Source: Mixia osmundae IAM 14324
Taxonomy: Eukaryota; Basidiomycota; Mixiomycetes; Mixiales; Mixiaceae
NCBI RefSeq assembly: GCF_000708205.1
Contig: NW_014575550.1
Coordinates: 124,001-188,000, forward strand
DNA: 64,000 bases
Reading direction: 5' to 3'
The position numbers were made by a program, and so were the translations under genes. Shown in pieces: positions 26,307 to 37,726 of the stretch (position 1 is its first letter; every line of letters starts with the position of its first letter). A model generated the notes under the pieces. That model had not been told where the DNA came from, did no database searches, and was given only the letters and a program-made list of their open reading frames with translations.

Positions 26307-27366
26307 TCACAGTTTGGGCTTGAGGGCTTGCTCGACTGAGAAAGCATCCTCATGCACGCTGGCACCTTCTGATAGACTGAAAGGAGCCTTGTCGTCCTCA
26401 CTGGGCACGTATGACGGATCCAATTCTCCTTCTTCCTCGTACTCCTCGACATAGCTGAACTGCCAGTCTCTCTGCGACACCGTCAGCTTCGCTCTGCTCG
26501 TTCGCTGCGACGGTCTTGAGACGGACCTCCTCTCCAGAGGTCAGGAAGCTACAATCGCCGTTGCGTTCGCATGTCCATGTGCCCAAGACATCTTGCCGGC
26601 CCAAGCCAAAATACTCGGCATCCTCTCGCGTCCTGCGATCTTGGGGCTCAAGTGTGCGTCTGTACGCACTCAGTGAGCATGTGCCCACATGTATCCTCGC
26701 ATCTCTCTCGCCAATCAATGCTCGACCGAGTGCGATGTTGACAGCAGCATGTGCGACGATCAGTATCGTCCTAGGCGCGTAAATATCTTCGTCGTACTGT
26801 CGAACGATGAGGCGCAGTATCTCCTTTGCACGCTCGTGAAGCGCTTCTTCGGACTCGCCTTTGCGTGACGGATACAAAAGTGACTGGTGCGCGTCGGGAT
26901 TGATGTGCGTGAAGGAGTGTGACAGATGTGCAGCTGTACCTGGACGGGGATGGACGCCCTTTGAGGCAGCGCGGATGGGCAGATACCATTCTCTGCACGA
27001 CGAGACATCAATCAGAGCGACCTCGACAGACCGTTTTGGCTCACGATAGACCGTGCTCGACGAGTATCTCTCCTCCCGTCACGCCAATGATATATTCTGC
27101 CGTTTGCAAGCACCTGCACTTCCACGTCTCACGCGGTGCAGGGAATCGTGCCGAAGAAGTACGAGCCTCGTATATGGCGAGCAAAGAAGACGGTCGACTT
27201 TGAGACCCGACACGCTCAAGTGTTGTCCCAGCTCAATAGCTTGATCACGTCCGTGTGAAGTCAAAGGAGGATCGTGCGGCGTGCCCGATGAGCTGAACGC
27301 ATTGCCCCATGCGGAGCCTGCCATTCGGAAGCCATGACGGGCTATCAGGATTGTCTCGACGGGCAT
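26307..27366 (-). CDS. Histidine phosphatase (phosphoglycerate mutase-like), possibly TFIIIC tau55 type
   Basis: This is a branch-1 histidine phosphatase fold. Four exons encode 304 residues. It opens VETILIARHGFRMAG (catalytic RHG), then DPPLTSHGRDQAIELGQHL, LLCSPYTRCLQTAEYI, ILIVAHAAVNIALGRALIG (second catalytic His), and a C-terminal acidic tail (EEYEEEGELDPSYVPSEDD). SPYTRCLQTA plus the acidic tail resemble fungal Tfc7/UBASH3-like proteins more than glycolytic mutase, but the substrate is unknown. The first intron (27114-27166) has a GC donor, ACGAG|GCTCGT. The third is only 40 nt. It is divergent from the OM14-like gene across 118 bp. Confidence 0.82.
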
Positions 27367-27484
27367 ACACGGAAGCGCTTCCTGTCGGCAGTGACGCCCA
27401 ATCGACCGTCGACGTGGAGCTTTTCGCGATGACGGCACTGCGCGAATTTCGAGGGCGGCCAGCGAAGTCGACTGCCTGAGAAGA

Positions 27485-28993
27485 ATGAGGCAAGCCTTCC
27501 CTTCTGTGTGGCCGAACAAGGCTGACATCCGCTGGGCTACATAGTAGCTACGCAGCCGTAGCAGCACACGATGCGCCCGCGCCGGAGGATCAGCCCACAC
27601 CGGCTCCAGAGCCACAAATTATCGTAGCCAATGATGCTGCAGTACACTCTCTGGCCGATGTCGAGAATCCGACGCCGGCAGAAGCGGCAGCCATGTCGAG
27701 CACCGAACACGACCCGTCGACCGAATCGCTGGCTGCATCTTCAGACCTAAAACCCACCGCTGCTCCCTTCAAACCGTCTTCATCGCCCAAGCCGACAGAA
27801 TCTCGTCATCCCGCAGTCAATGAGACGAAGCAGAACGCTCAGCAGACTTCAAAGGACGTCAAGTCCGCTGCGAGCAAGGTGGAGAACAAGTCGAAGCAAG
27901 AGGGCGCAAAGGCCAAGGCGGCCGTTTCCGATTCTGCGGACAAGGCGAATAAGAAAGCCAGTGAGGTTCGCAAAGAGGCCAATGGCAAGGTGCAAGAGGT
28001 CAAGAAGGATGCCGAGCCCTATGTGAACAAGGCAAAGGAGGAGGCAGAGGCTGGAAAGCAGAAGGCCTCTCAACTCGCCGAGAACACTAAGCAAGGTGCC
28101 TCTGACCTCGCAAAGCAGGCAGAAAAGAAAGCCTCCCAGATGCAGAGAGATGGTTTGTGGAGCCCGTTTGGTGGATGTGGAGCACTGCTGATCAGATGTG
28201 ACCAGCCGAGCCTTACATCGAAAAGGGCAAAGAGAACATCGAGGCGGGCAAACAGAAAGCAGCTGAATTGGCAAGCTCAGCACAGCAGAACGCGTCGGAC
28301 TATGCCGCCTCGGCGCAGAAGACCGCATCTGATTATGCTGCTACTGCCCAGCAAAAATCATCGGAGCTGGCTAGCTCGGCACAGAAGAATGCGCAAGAAT
28401 TGTCCGATGCTGCCAGTCAGAAAGCTCAGCAGCTCAAGAAAGATGCTCAGCCGTATATTGCTGATGCAGAGGAGAAGATCGAGGCTGGCAAACAAAAAGC
28501 AAGCGAGCTCGCTGCTTCGGCTCAGCAAAACGCTTCTGAGCTCGCTACATCCGCTTCTGCTCGTGCGCAAGAGATTGCGGACCAGATCCAGGCCGCAACG
28601 AGCAATGCTTCTGCTTCTGCTCAGCAAGGTCTCTCGGACGGCAAACGCAAGCTGTCTGAGCTTGGCTCTGAGATCAACGAATCGGTCGACTCTGCGAGGA
28701 AGCGCACGGCCAGAGATCTGAGAGACCCGGAGAAAGTGCGATCGTACCTTGGCTTCATCAATGTCGGCGTCATAGCTGCTGTTGCAGCGCTGGCTTTCCG
28801 ACATTGGGAGCAACCAAGATGGGACAGAAGGATAGTCACCGCCATCTCTGCAAGTCTCATAGGCTTTTTTGGCCTGCAAACGTAAGTCGCCTCAGATTGT
28901 ATCGCGCCCTCGACTGAGGGTGTCTGCAGGCCTTACGGGCAAGATCAGTTCCAACGAGCGAGACGTGATGTGGACGCCAAAAGACGACAATAA
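27485..28993 (+). CDS. OM14-like repeat protein with C-terminal membrane hairpin
   Basis: Four exons encode 449 residues. Exon 1 is only five bases (ATGAG, 27485-27489). A 58-nt GC-AG intron (27490-27547, GCAAGC donor) then gives MSYAAVAAHDAPAPE, the N-terminus typical of fungal OM14-type mitochondrial outer-membrane proteins. The middle consists of Ala/Lys/Gln-rich amphipathic helix in three copies marked by KDAEPY or KDAQPY and EAGKQKA. The end has two hydrophobic segments (FINVGVIAAVAALAF and VTAISASLIGFFGL) and a short tail. Family knowledge suggests an outer mitochondrial membrane protein; the repeats also recall LEA or perilipin helices. Function is inferred only. Confidence 0.72.
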
Positions 28994-29090
28994 GTGCAGA
29001 CATGAGCAAAGGCATACATACACGATCTGCAAGAACTGTACATCTGTATCAATGCAAGCATGCATAGTACCCATCTAGTTCTGCAACGGA

Positions 29091-29891
29091 TCATCTGAGC
29101 CTTCCACCGTACCGCAAGCGCTGCCTGATCAAAAGGTAATATGCGATGCCCGTCAGGCTGCCGCCGATGTGAGCTGCGCCACCAATGCCCGATTGCGGCG
29201 ACATGGCATGGTAGACATCCCAGCAGACGAGCAGTGGGATGGCGACTTTGATCGGCATGGGTATGACGAAGAAGAGACCGATCTGGAGATTAGGCGCAAC
29301 GCAAGCACAGAACATCAGGCAGCCGCTCAATGAGCCCGAAGCGCCCAATGCCGGCGTATCCTGCCGGTAGTATGCATTGGAGGCGAGTTGTAAAACGCCC
29401 CCCGATAAGCCTGCAGCCATGTAGAGTGACAGAAAGCGCGTGTTGCCTACGACTTGCATGACCAATGGCGCGAAGGAAACGAGTGTGATGAGATTGGCAG
29501 CCAGGTGAGCGAGACTCATCTGGGAGAAGCAAGAGGTGATCAGGGTGTACCACCGCCCTTGCTGCAAGTTGTGCCAGGAGATCGTGAAAGTGCGCATCAT
29601 GCGAGCTAGCATTCCTCTGGGAGCGCCTGGCTCTTTTGCATATTGCCAAGCGCCAAAGACGAGAATGTTGGCGCCTACGAGAGAGTAGAGCAGAGGTTTC
29701 GTCCACCTCGGTTCATCTAGTTTCTGGCGGAAAGATTGGCCTTGCGATCGTGACCGTGTGGAGCTGAGGCATCGTCGTTGCAGACTAGTGAAAGGGCTCC
29801 GCTGATGTCGAAATAATGGCTTCGTATTCAGACGAGGCGAGGAGCTACGCTGATGTGCACGCCACACTTGCAAGCTCACAGGGCTGGCCAT
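29091..29891 (-). CDS. PCP1: Mitochondrial rhomboid protease Pcp1/PARL-like
   Basis: This is an intramembrane serine protease that processes inner-membrane proteins such as Mgm1 and Ccp1. The gene is a single exon of 266 residues. The N-terminal 55 residues are Arg/Ser-rich, like a mitochondrial presequence. Family motifs are QGRWYTLITSCFSQMSLAHLAANL, GASGSLSG (catalytic Ser) and SGIGGAAHIGGSLTG (catalytic His). There are six to seven hydrophobic segments. The length is shorter than yeast Pcp1 but normal for the core enzyme. Confidence 0.9.
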   Translation of the reverse strand: MASPVSLQVWRAHQRSSSPRLNTKPLFRHQRSPFTSLQRRCLSSTRSRSQGQSFRQKLDEPRWTKPLLYSLVGANILVFGAWQYAKEPGAPRGMLARMMRTFTISWHNLQQGRWYTLITSCFSQMSLAHLAANLITLVSFAPLVMQVVGNTRFLSLYMAAGLSGGVLQLASNAYYRQDTPALGASGSLSGCLMFCACVAPNLQIGLFFVIPMPIKVAIPLLVCWDVYHAMSPQSGIGGAAHIGGSLTGIAYYLLIRQRLRYGGRLR

Positions 29892-30354
29892 CGCTAGGCC
29901 TAGGTTAGCAGCCTGTACTGTGACTCATGCGCGACAAGCATGTCATGCAATATCGCAATCCTGGTCGCGCCAAGCGGAAATCTTGACCCTTCCCCTGTCT
30001 CCTTCAGCTCTTTGCACTCGCATCTACGCAGCCAGCGTCATTCCTTTCCTGCTGAGATCCCTGGTCTCCTCTTGTGGCTGAAACGTCTACATTCATTCGA
30101 CATCCGAGGCATGCACGCAAACTCGCGCAACGCCACTGCCAACTGAACGGGATCTCAACACCCTCGATCCCTACGACACCTACGAGCAATGCGTGCGTTG
30201 GTCGGGTCATGGACGCGCGTGACATGTATCGCTCGCCCGCATGCGTATGATCTAAATCATTGGCAATGACCTGCGACACTGAGCGAATCATGTAACGCGT
30301 CGATGCCCGCGCTACTGCTCGCGCGCTCTTTGCTCTTCAGGATCTCAACTCACG
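29892..30354. other. Divergent intergenic region, 463 bp
   Basis: This lies between PCP1 and the first secreted-protein gene, and is one of the longest gaps in the window. It should contain both promoters. No TATA box, RNA gene or repeat is evident. Confidence 0.4.
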
Positions 30355-31754
30355 ATGATGCGCAAGCTGGCCCTGATCGTTGCGCTCTCCTCGATGCTCA
30401 CCGCAAGCGCCACATCGGCGCGGCTCGTCGAGCATGCAGTGTTTCCTTTGAACAACGACTCGATTCAGATGTATGCGCACCCCGATATAGAGCCCTCAAA
30501 TACTTGGCCCACGATCATCTTTGCTTCTGTTATCGGTGCGTCCGATCAGCGGTCGTCGCCCGAGCTCATGAAGGCACAGTCGATGTGATGACAGAGTGTC
30601 CCCGTAAGCTGTAATCTGACTCGACAACAGTCTGCTCACAGGATCCCAGAGGGACGTACCCGGCTCGGATCCGGTGGTTTCAGCATCATCGTTCTCCGTA
30701 GCGGCGGTGAGGTCGAGCTCAAAGTGTTCAACAAGCGCAACGGCGTTCGCGCTGTTCGCATCCTCAACGTGCCCCCCTCTGGCAGCTCCATCACTTTCGC
30801 CATGGATCTACGTGGCTTCGGATCCGACCAAGTTGCTGCTGGTCACAAGGGATGGTCTTCACTCGATGATCGTATGTGCTGTCGTCCTTGGGCCACCCTC
30901 ATCATCTCGATCGATCTCGAGCGCTTGCTTGTCGTGGTCGACCCAACTGCTGCTAAAAGCTGGGTTGTGTGTCCCATGATCGCGCAGACCATCGCCGGGC
31001 CAGATCGATGTGGAAAGCAATATCCTGTTGGTAGGCTCTATCTCAAGATGGTATAACAGTGCTCATCTACAAACAGGCCGCTACGAATGCACAGACAGCC
31101 TACAGTCTCTCCAACTCGTTCACGTTCCCATAGGAGAGCAGCCCGCAATCTCGGTCTACCCTATTTCCGTCGTAGCTCGTGCAGAATGCCCCGACGGACC
31201 AGCCTTTACCAATCCCGGCAGCTTCAAAGCGGCGGTCATCTCGCAAACTCAGCCCAGTTGGGTCGGTCTGATGACTTATGATCGTGTGTGGGTCAGCAAC
31301 ATCTTCCAAAAGGGCGTCCAGAACACCAACGGCGTGCGCGAGCTACAAATCGCCTTTTCTTCAGTGTCAGTCGCCGCTGGTCATTAAGTCTGATTGCAGC
31401 TGATGTGTTCCAGCAGTGGATCTGGCGCGGGACAGCCATGGCCGGACCAGCAGCGTAGAGCATGCTGTTATCCTTACTTCAGGACGGGCGCCTTTCTCGG
31501 CATTCGCACGCCCAGATTTCGCTACGCCATCAACGCCTTCGCCACTCTCTTCAAGATTTCTTGCTATCCCGGTCAGTCGGCACAGGTAGACTTCAGGTCG
31601 TGCTCATGCGAGGGACGTAGATGGTATGACGACTCGACCGTACGATTGCGAGCGGACTACACCGTTCGAGCTTCCGCCGATGTGCCATCAGATCCTCCCT
31701 CAGATTACGCTCATGGCAGGTGAGACTCCGATAGACCCTGTGCTGCTGCAGTAG
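30355..31754 (+). CDS. Secreted two-domain Cys-Cys protein, unknown family (copy 1)
   Basis: Five exons (introns 102, 46, 48 and 49 nt, all GT-AG) join to 384 residues, a whole number of codons. The N-terminus MRKLALIVALSSMLTASATSA is a clear signal peptide. The mature part holds two copies of a domain: a beta-rich stretch, then an acidic/aromatic approach to a Cys-Cys pair (DDRMCCRPW and RRACCYPYF), then a further Cys 25-32 residues on. Between them lies YECTDSLQ...ECPDGPAF, and the C-terminus ends ETPIDPVLLQ. It aligns along its length with the convergent gene at 31780-33087. The exact first splice junction is uncertain. I do not recognise the family. Confidence 0.7.
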
Positions 31755-31779
31755 AGCAATCCTTGCGTGTGCAATGAAT

Positions 31780-33087
31780 CTAGCGCGAAGGCATCAATAG
31801 AGCAGGATCGACCGGTTCCTCACCCGATGCGAGCGTGACGTAGGGTTGAAGATTGCTACAGATAGGTGCACGGCCGACAAATTCCGTCTGCGTGCATCCC
31901 TCGGGTGCCACTGCCAATTGACCTGCATTCAATGTGAATGAATTTCGATACCATCTCCAGAGAGCCAAGCCCACCGGGGTAGCAAATATTGTCAAAGCGG
32001 CTGCTTTCGGCCGTGAGGCTGTAGCGAAACATGGGAGCATTCAGTCCGAGCCAGATCTGCGAGCGGAAAGCCGGTCGGCAGCATGCTTGTCTTGTTCGAT
32101 CTGGCCAGCTCTGTCGTTCGCCTATGCCATCAACAGCGAAAGTGATGCCCATCTCGATGATGCCGTCGCGTGCGACGAGTCCCACTTTTGCCATGTCGCC
32201 CACGAACGCCCGGTCGTACTGCTCTCGGAATCAGCCTAGGTACTTGAGCGGCATGCCGAGAACGGACTGAAATGAAACCCTCAAACTTGCCGTGCTTGAT
32301 GACGGCGAGCTTGAAGAAAGCCTGTTCTGTGAAGGAGGGGCCATCGACTGCAAAAGTCCTGAGTCCGGCTCAGGAGACACGCAGGATGAGCGCACTGGGA
32401 CAGTCTGCTACTGCTCTGGCTGCGATCGGGTAGACGAGAATGGCAGGTTTGTCTGCAATCTGTGCAGTCTTGACGCTGATCTGCTGCCATTGCTGGTAAC
32501 ATTCGTAGCGAGGTTCCAGATGGTGAGTGTGACAGAAGCTGCTCGGATCCGGATCGAACTTGCATTCCACATGTACCGTCACATCGTTCTCGTTGAAAAA
32601 CAGGACCGATGTTTGCATGTTCACGGAGAATTTGAGCCGAGCATAAGGTCGACAGCAGTACCTAGCCTGTTTATCCGTCCAGCCTGGTGATTGAGCAGGT
32701 CCGTAGCCACGAATGGTGAAGCTGAAGTAAGCCATTGGGCCGACGACGGCATCGAGAGCGACGATCCGCATGGCATTCAATCGATTGTAGACCTTGAATT
32801 GAACGTTGAGATCACTCGTCTGAACTGCAAGAAAATCGAATTCGGCAGTACTGAACCGTGTGTATCCCTGTGGACAGATGGCGTTGCTTTGCACTGCAAT
32901 GCGTCGAGGGTAAGCGGCATGTTTGTCCTGCTTCGGACGACTTGCTCGTTAGGGAGGCTGACACCCAACGGTCGATGACATCTCGCGCTTGTAGGTTGTC
33001 TGTAGGAACGTAGGTCACTTGAGGAAGGTCAAGTGGCTGTGCTTGAGTGAGGCTTGGCAAGAGCAGGAGAAGAATTGAAGCAAGCAT
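31780..33087 (-). CDS. Secreted two-domain Cys-Cys protein, unknown family (copy 2)
   Basis: This is a paralogue of the gene at 30355-31754, in inverted orientation with 25 bp between the stop codons. Five exons give 353 residues. MLASILLLLLPSLTQAQ is the signal peptide. Domain 1 has GWTDKQARYCCRPYARL and domain 2 has SWPDRTRQACCRPAFR; each is followed by a single Cys. The linker PRYECYQQW...ADCP and the tail GEEPVDPALL match copy 1. Introns are about 97 (first, junction uncertain), 48, 49 and 52 nt. The intron positions after CP and after CYPG match those of copy 1, supporting a duplicated gene. Role unknown; secretion is inferred from the signal peptide. Confidence 0.7.
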
Positions 33088-33188
33088 GTTTGCCAACGAA
33101 GCGAGGAAAAAAGAAATTAAAGACGCGTCGATATCGATATTGGTACCTGGATTGGCGGAAGTCTCTCCTCTGGGCCAGCGTGCCTCTC

Positions 33189-33964
<776 letters not shown>

Positions 33965-34008
33965 CGCGCGCACAGCAGATGTCCATATCGGAGTACAACA
34001 CTCGGCGG

Positions 34009-35583
34009 CTACAGTCTGGCTTGTTGCCAAGCTTGCCAATCTTGTCCCGCTCCTTCGCGCCGGACAAGGATCTTGCTCGCATCGGATCCGCCAAAGAAGT
34101 TGGCGCTGATCCAGCTCTCCATTGAGGATTGTGGAAACGGGCCAAACGTCTTGTCGATTTGATCGGATGCCACGCCTGAGTCTGCCTTCCAGCGATACAA
34201 GTATTGCGGTTCTTGCTGCTTGACGGAGGCAGGCTCGGGCTGGCTCGGACGAGAAATAGCGGGTCGTTTGACCAGCCCGTCGGCTTTCCTCGTTGTCTTG
34301 TCTGCACGAGACTCTGGCTGGATTGCATCTCCCGAATTAGTCATGGGTGGCTTGGGCTCCCAACCTCTCGGCACTTCGCCCTCTATCCTTAGCGTACGAA
34401 TGATGGATTCGTACGTGCTCTCGTAGATATCGGCCTCGCCGTACGTGTCGAGCAGCAATGAGGCCATTCGCGTAAGAAGCTCGATCTGTTCTAGTATGTC
34501 TCTGCCCTCGGGGGCAGCCTTTTTTGCATCGCCCAATCGTTTGAGAGCGGCCATGACGCTCTCGCCTGGCCTGATCGGCCCGCCATCGACCAGTATGCTG
34601 TAGCATTGAGCAGCGGAAGCAGGTAATCTCGCTCGATCTGCTTTCTCTTGCGCTTCCACTTCGGCATCACGTTTTTCTTTCGCCAGCCGAGCCGCTTTGA
34701 TCTCCTTCTTCGACGAGACACCTTGCAGCCAAGCATCATGGACCGCAAGCGGGTCGCCGCCAGAATGTAAGTATGCTGCAGGAAAGCTTCAGTCTCGTGA
34801 GTCGGATCAGAGACGTGATGAGGACGTACTGCCATCTGCTGCTAGCCTGCCCTCTTTGAGTTCTTCGACCATGTTGAAGCCAGACATGGCGTATCCCATG
34901 CCCTTCTTGCTCCTCCTCGAGCGAGGAGCATCATCGGCATTGGCGTGCTCGTCACCTTGCTCAAATTCCTCTTCCTCACTCTCGCTCGTTTCCTCCTCGT
35001 TCGACTGAGCTTTCTTCCCTCTCTTGCCCCTCGGACCATCGTCTTCATCCTCGCTGTCCCGCATATCCTTTGCAGAGATCTCTTGACCCTCTATATCGTT
35101 GAGGTCGAGAAACTCTTTCTGACTTGCAGCTGAACCCTTGGGCTCCAATCCCGCATCTCTCACTCTGTCTGGATTGCTCCCAGACGCGGAAGGCGGGACA
35201 GCATTGGCAGATGAGGTACCCGTCGCCGCACCGAACATGTCATCGTCATCATCTTCCTGACCTGGCTTGGTAGCTGAATCGGCAGCGGCAGGTTTACCCT
35301 CGTCAGACGAGTCAGAGTCGTAGCCGTCAGTCTGGATGGTGCCCCGTCGGGCAGATCGGCTGTTGCGCTTCTTGCTCTGACCTGGGAAGTCGAGCCTGCG
35401 CTGATCTATCAGTGCGAGAGATGCTGACGGGCTGCAGACTCACTCGGCGTCGCCATCGTCTGTCAAGCTTACTGGATCAGCTTTGGAGAATTTGACTTTC
35501 TTCTTTGAGCTTGGGCCCGAGCCGATGGCTGTTCTATCCGACTGAGCAGCATAGGGATCTAGGCCACGCTTTCTGTTGCTCAT
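34009..35583 (-). CDS. LIN1: U5 snRNP GYF-domain protein Lin1 / CD2BP2
   Basis: Lin1/CD2BP2 is a GYF-domain protein of the U5 and tri-snRNP. Three exons encode 490 residues starting MSNRKRGLDPYAAQ. The N-terminal half is acidic and basic low-complexity. The middle has MSGFNMVEELKEGRL and SGGDPLAVHDAWLQGVS, which are family text. The C-terminal GYF domain reads YLYRWKADSG...DKTFGPFPQSSMESWISANFF. Introns of 48 and 54 nt (GT-AG) keep the frame. Confidence 0.9.
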
Positions 35584-35724
35584 AAGTCGAAGGTTAGTTC
35601 CGACGAGCAAAGGCGGCAAAGCTCAAAGCGCCAAAGACGCGACGTCAATGCATCCATCATGCATGCATGCATCACCAGGAGGCGCATCCAAGCAGACGGC
35701 ATCATACAGAGCATGCATTGGCGG
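35584..35724. repeat. Intergenic gap with short ATGC repeat
   Basis: A run of CATGCATGCATGCAT-type sequence near 35648-35670 lies between LIN1 and MET14. A similar run occurs near 3190. It is palindromic low-complexity DNA; no gene is seen. Confidence 0.4.
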
Positions 35725-36532
35725 TCAGATAAACTTGTTGTCCTCTAGATACTTGACTAGCTGCTTCACCGCGTCTTCTACAGAGGTATCGTTCGTCTTG
35801 ATGTGCACCTCTGGCTTGTCGGGCGCTTCGTAGGGCGCCGTGATGCCCGTAAACTCTGCAAGTCGACAGGAGAGTCATCAGCACGACGCGCTGCTGATGC
35901 AATCAGGCCGACTCGCCTTTGATCTCGCCTGCTCGCGCTTTCTTGTAGAGTCCCTTGGGATCGCGTCTCTCTACTTCTTCGAGCGTCGCATCGACAAAGA
36001 CTTCGATGAACGCCAGCTTGGACTCTTCGTGAATCTTGCGCGCAGTCTCTCTGTCGGCCTTGTAGGGCGAGATGAAAGCTGTGATGGCGAGTGTAGACGA
36101 AGAAGCGAAAAGCTTGGACACCTGCGCAAGACGCGTGTGAGCCCTACGGGTGAGCGTGGAAGGCTGTGCTCGCCTCGCCAATACGTCGTATGTTCTCGTT
36201 TCGATCTTGTACGGAGAAGCCCAGGTCCTTGTTGAGGCCGAACCGGATGTTGTCGCCGTCTAACCGGAAAGCTCTCTTGCCAAGCTGAAGCAGAGCAGCC
36301 TCGAGGGCGACGCCAATGGTCGACTTGCCAGACGCTGACCAGAACCCGACGTGAGCCCATGTTAGCTCCTTTGACTGACAGGCGAGCGTACCTGACAGGC
36401 CCGTGAGCCATATCGTTGCACCTCTTTGGCCTGTCAATTTGATCCTGTCCTCTTCAGAGACCGTGGACGCGCTGTTTCGCAGCGATGAGTCAAGCCGGGT
36501 GGCGTGGCAGATGACGTGAGACTGACTGCCAT
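35725..36532 (-). CDS. MET14: Adenylylsulfate (APS) kinase Met14
   Basis: Met14 phosphorylates APS to PAPS in sulfate assimilation. Five exons encode 197 residues. The P-loop is GLSASGKST, split by an intron. Other motifs are [65 protein letters not shown] and [16 protein letters not shown]. Two introns have GC donors: 36122-36173 (GCGAG|GCGAGC) and 35856-35916 (AAAG|GCGAGT). Both junctions rebuild invariant text, so they are strong cases. The first intron (44 nt) places MAVSLT before the P-loop domain; this start is less certain than the rest. Confidence 0.93.
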
Positions 36533-36661
36533 GTCAGATTGGTGCCCTTGGTCAGCGATCCGCTAGCAGGAGCCGCCATGATGCTGCGAGTGAGCCAAGA
36601 ACACAAATTGAAGGGAGACCGCGCGCGACGAAAGCCAAAGACGACACTCGACAGGAGAGGA

Positions 36662-37560
36662 ATGGCCTACCATGGATCTCAGCCCTCGGCATTGTCCACA
36701 CCGACCTCGCCAGAGCGGAACTCGCGCGGTGGCGGACTAGGATCCTACGGAGGCTATGCGGGCATCGTGGCACCCTCATCGGGTCATTCGCCCTTTGCTC
36801 GTCCAGAACAATTCGACCGTCCCTATGTCACCTCACCCGAGCAACGCTCGCGCACTCAGACCCTGGAAGAAATGGTCAGCTCATCTGCGAGGACGTGCAT
36901 GCTACGTGTCTGATGGCGCGCCAATGTGGGCAGTACTCTGCACCGGAAAACTACCTCGAGATCGAAGTCAGAGATCCAAGGACGCATGGTCAGTTCGCTG
37001 CCGCTGGCTCCATCTCTCAGCTGAAGAGAGACTGCTCGCAACAGAGACAGGCCGAAAGATGTATACCGACTACGAAGTGACATGCCGCGTGCGTGCCTGA
37101 GCGCGTTTGACGTCTATCCTGCTCATCTCTCATCCCCAGACGAACATACCTGCATTCAGCCTCAAGTACTCCACCGTCCGACGGCGCTAGTAAGCTCATC
37201 TTGATCAAGGACGCCTTCACGGCCTGACAGCGTGAGCAGCTCGGATTTCGAGGCGTTTCGAGATATCCTTGAACGAGAATCGACGCGCGTCAACATCCCC
37301 CCTTTGCCTGGCAAGGTATTCACCAACCGGTCAGTCTTGCGTCATGCTCTCCCATTCGATCTCATAGCTGTGGCAGATTCACGGAAGAAGTCATAGAAAC
37401 GCGGCGAGAGGGACTCGAGCGTTTCTTACAGATCGTCGCTGGTCACCCGCTGCTACAAGTGAGTATACCTCGATGGCCTCGCCAGTAAACTAAGCAGGCT
37501 CTGCAGACGGGCAGCAGAGTCTTGGGTGCATTCCTGCAAGATCCTTCGTGGACGCCATAG
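36662..37560 (+). CDS. SNX3: Sorting nexin Snx3 / Grd19
   Basis: Snx3 is a PX-domain protein that binds PI3P on endosomes and acts with retromer in cargo recycling. Seven exons (six GT-AG introns of 47-62 nt) encode 193 residues. The N-terminus is low-complexity. The PX domain reads [46 protein letters not shown] and [26 protein letters not shown]. It ends [11 protein letters not shown], as usual. RRRYSDFE and PLPGK are the lipid-binding motifs. It starts at the ATG of MAYHGSQPS. Confidence 0.92.
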
Positions 37561-37726
37561 CGCAGTCGGGCGGTTGTAAGATGTCACATTATGTACAGGT
37601 TCCAGAATGCATCATCCATCACAAATGCAAAGACGACAAGATTCACAATACGTAGTTTGTCTATGGATTGGTCTCGGGCAGACCCATTCTGCCGATCTTA
37701 CCTGAATCCTTCCCTTTCTGAGCCCG

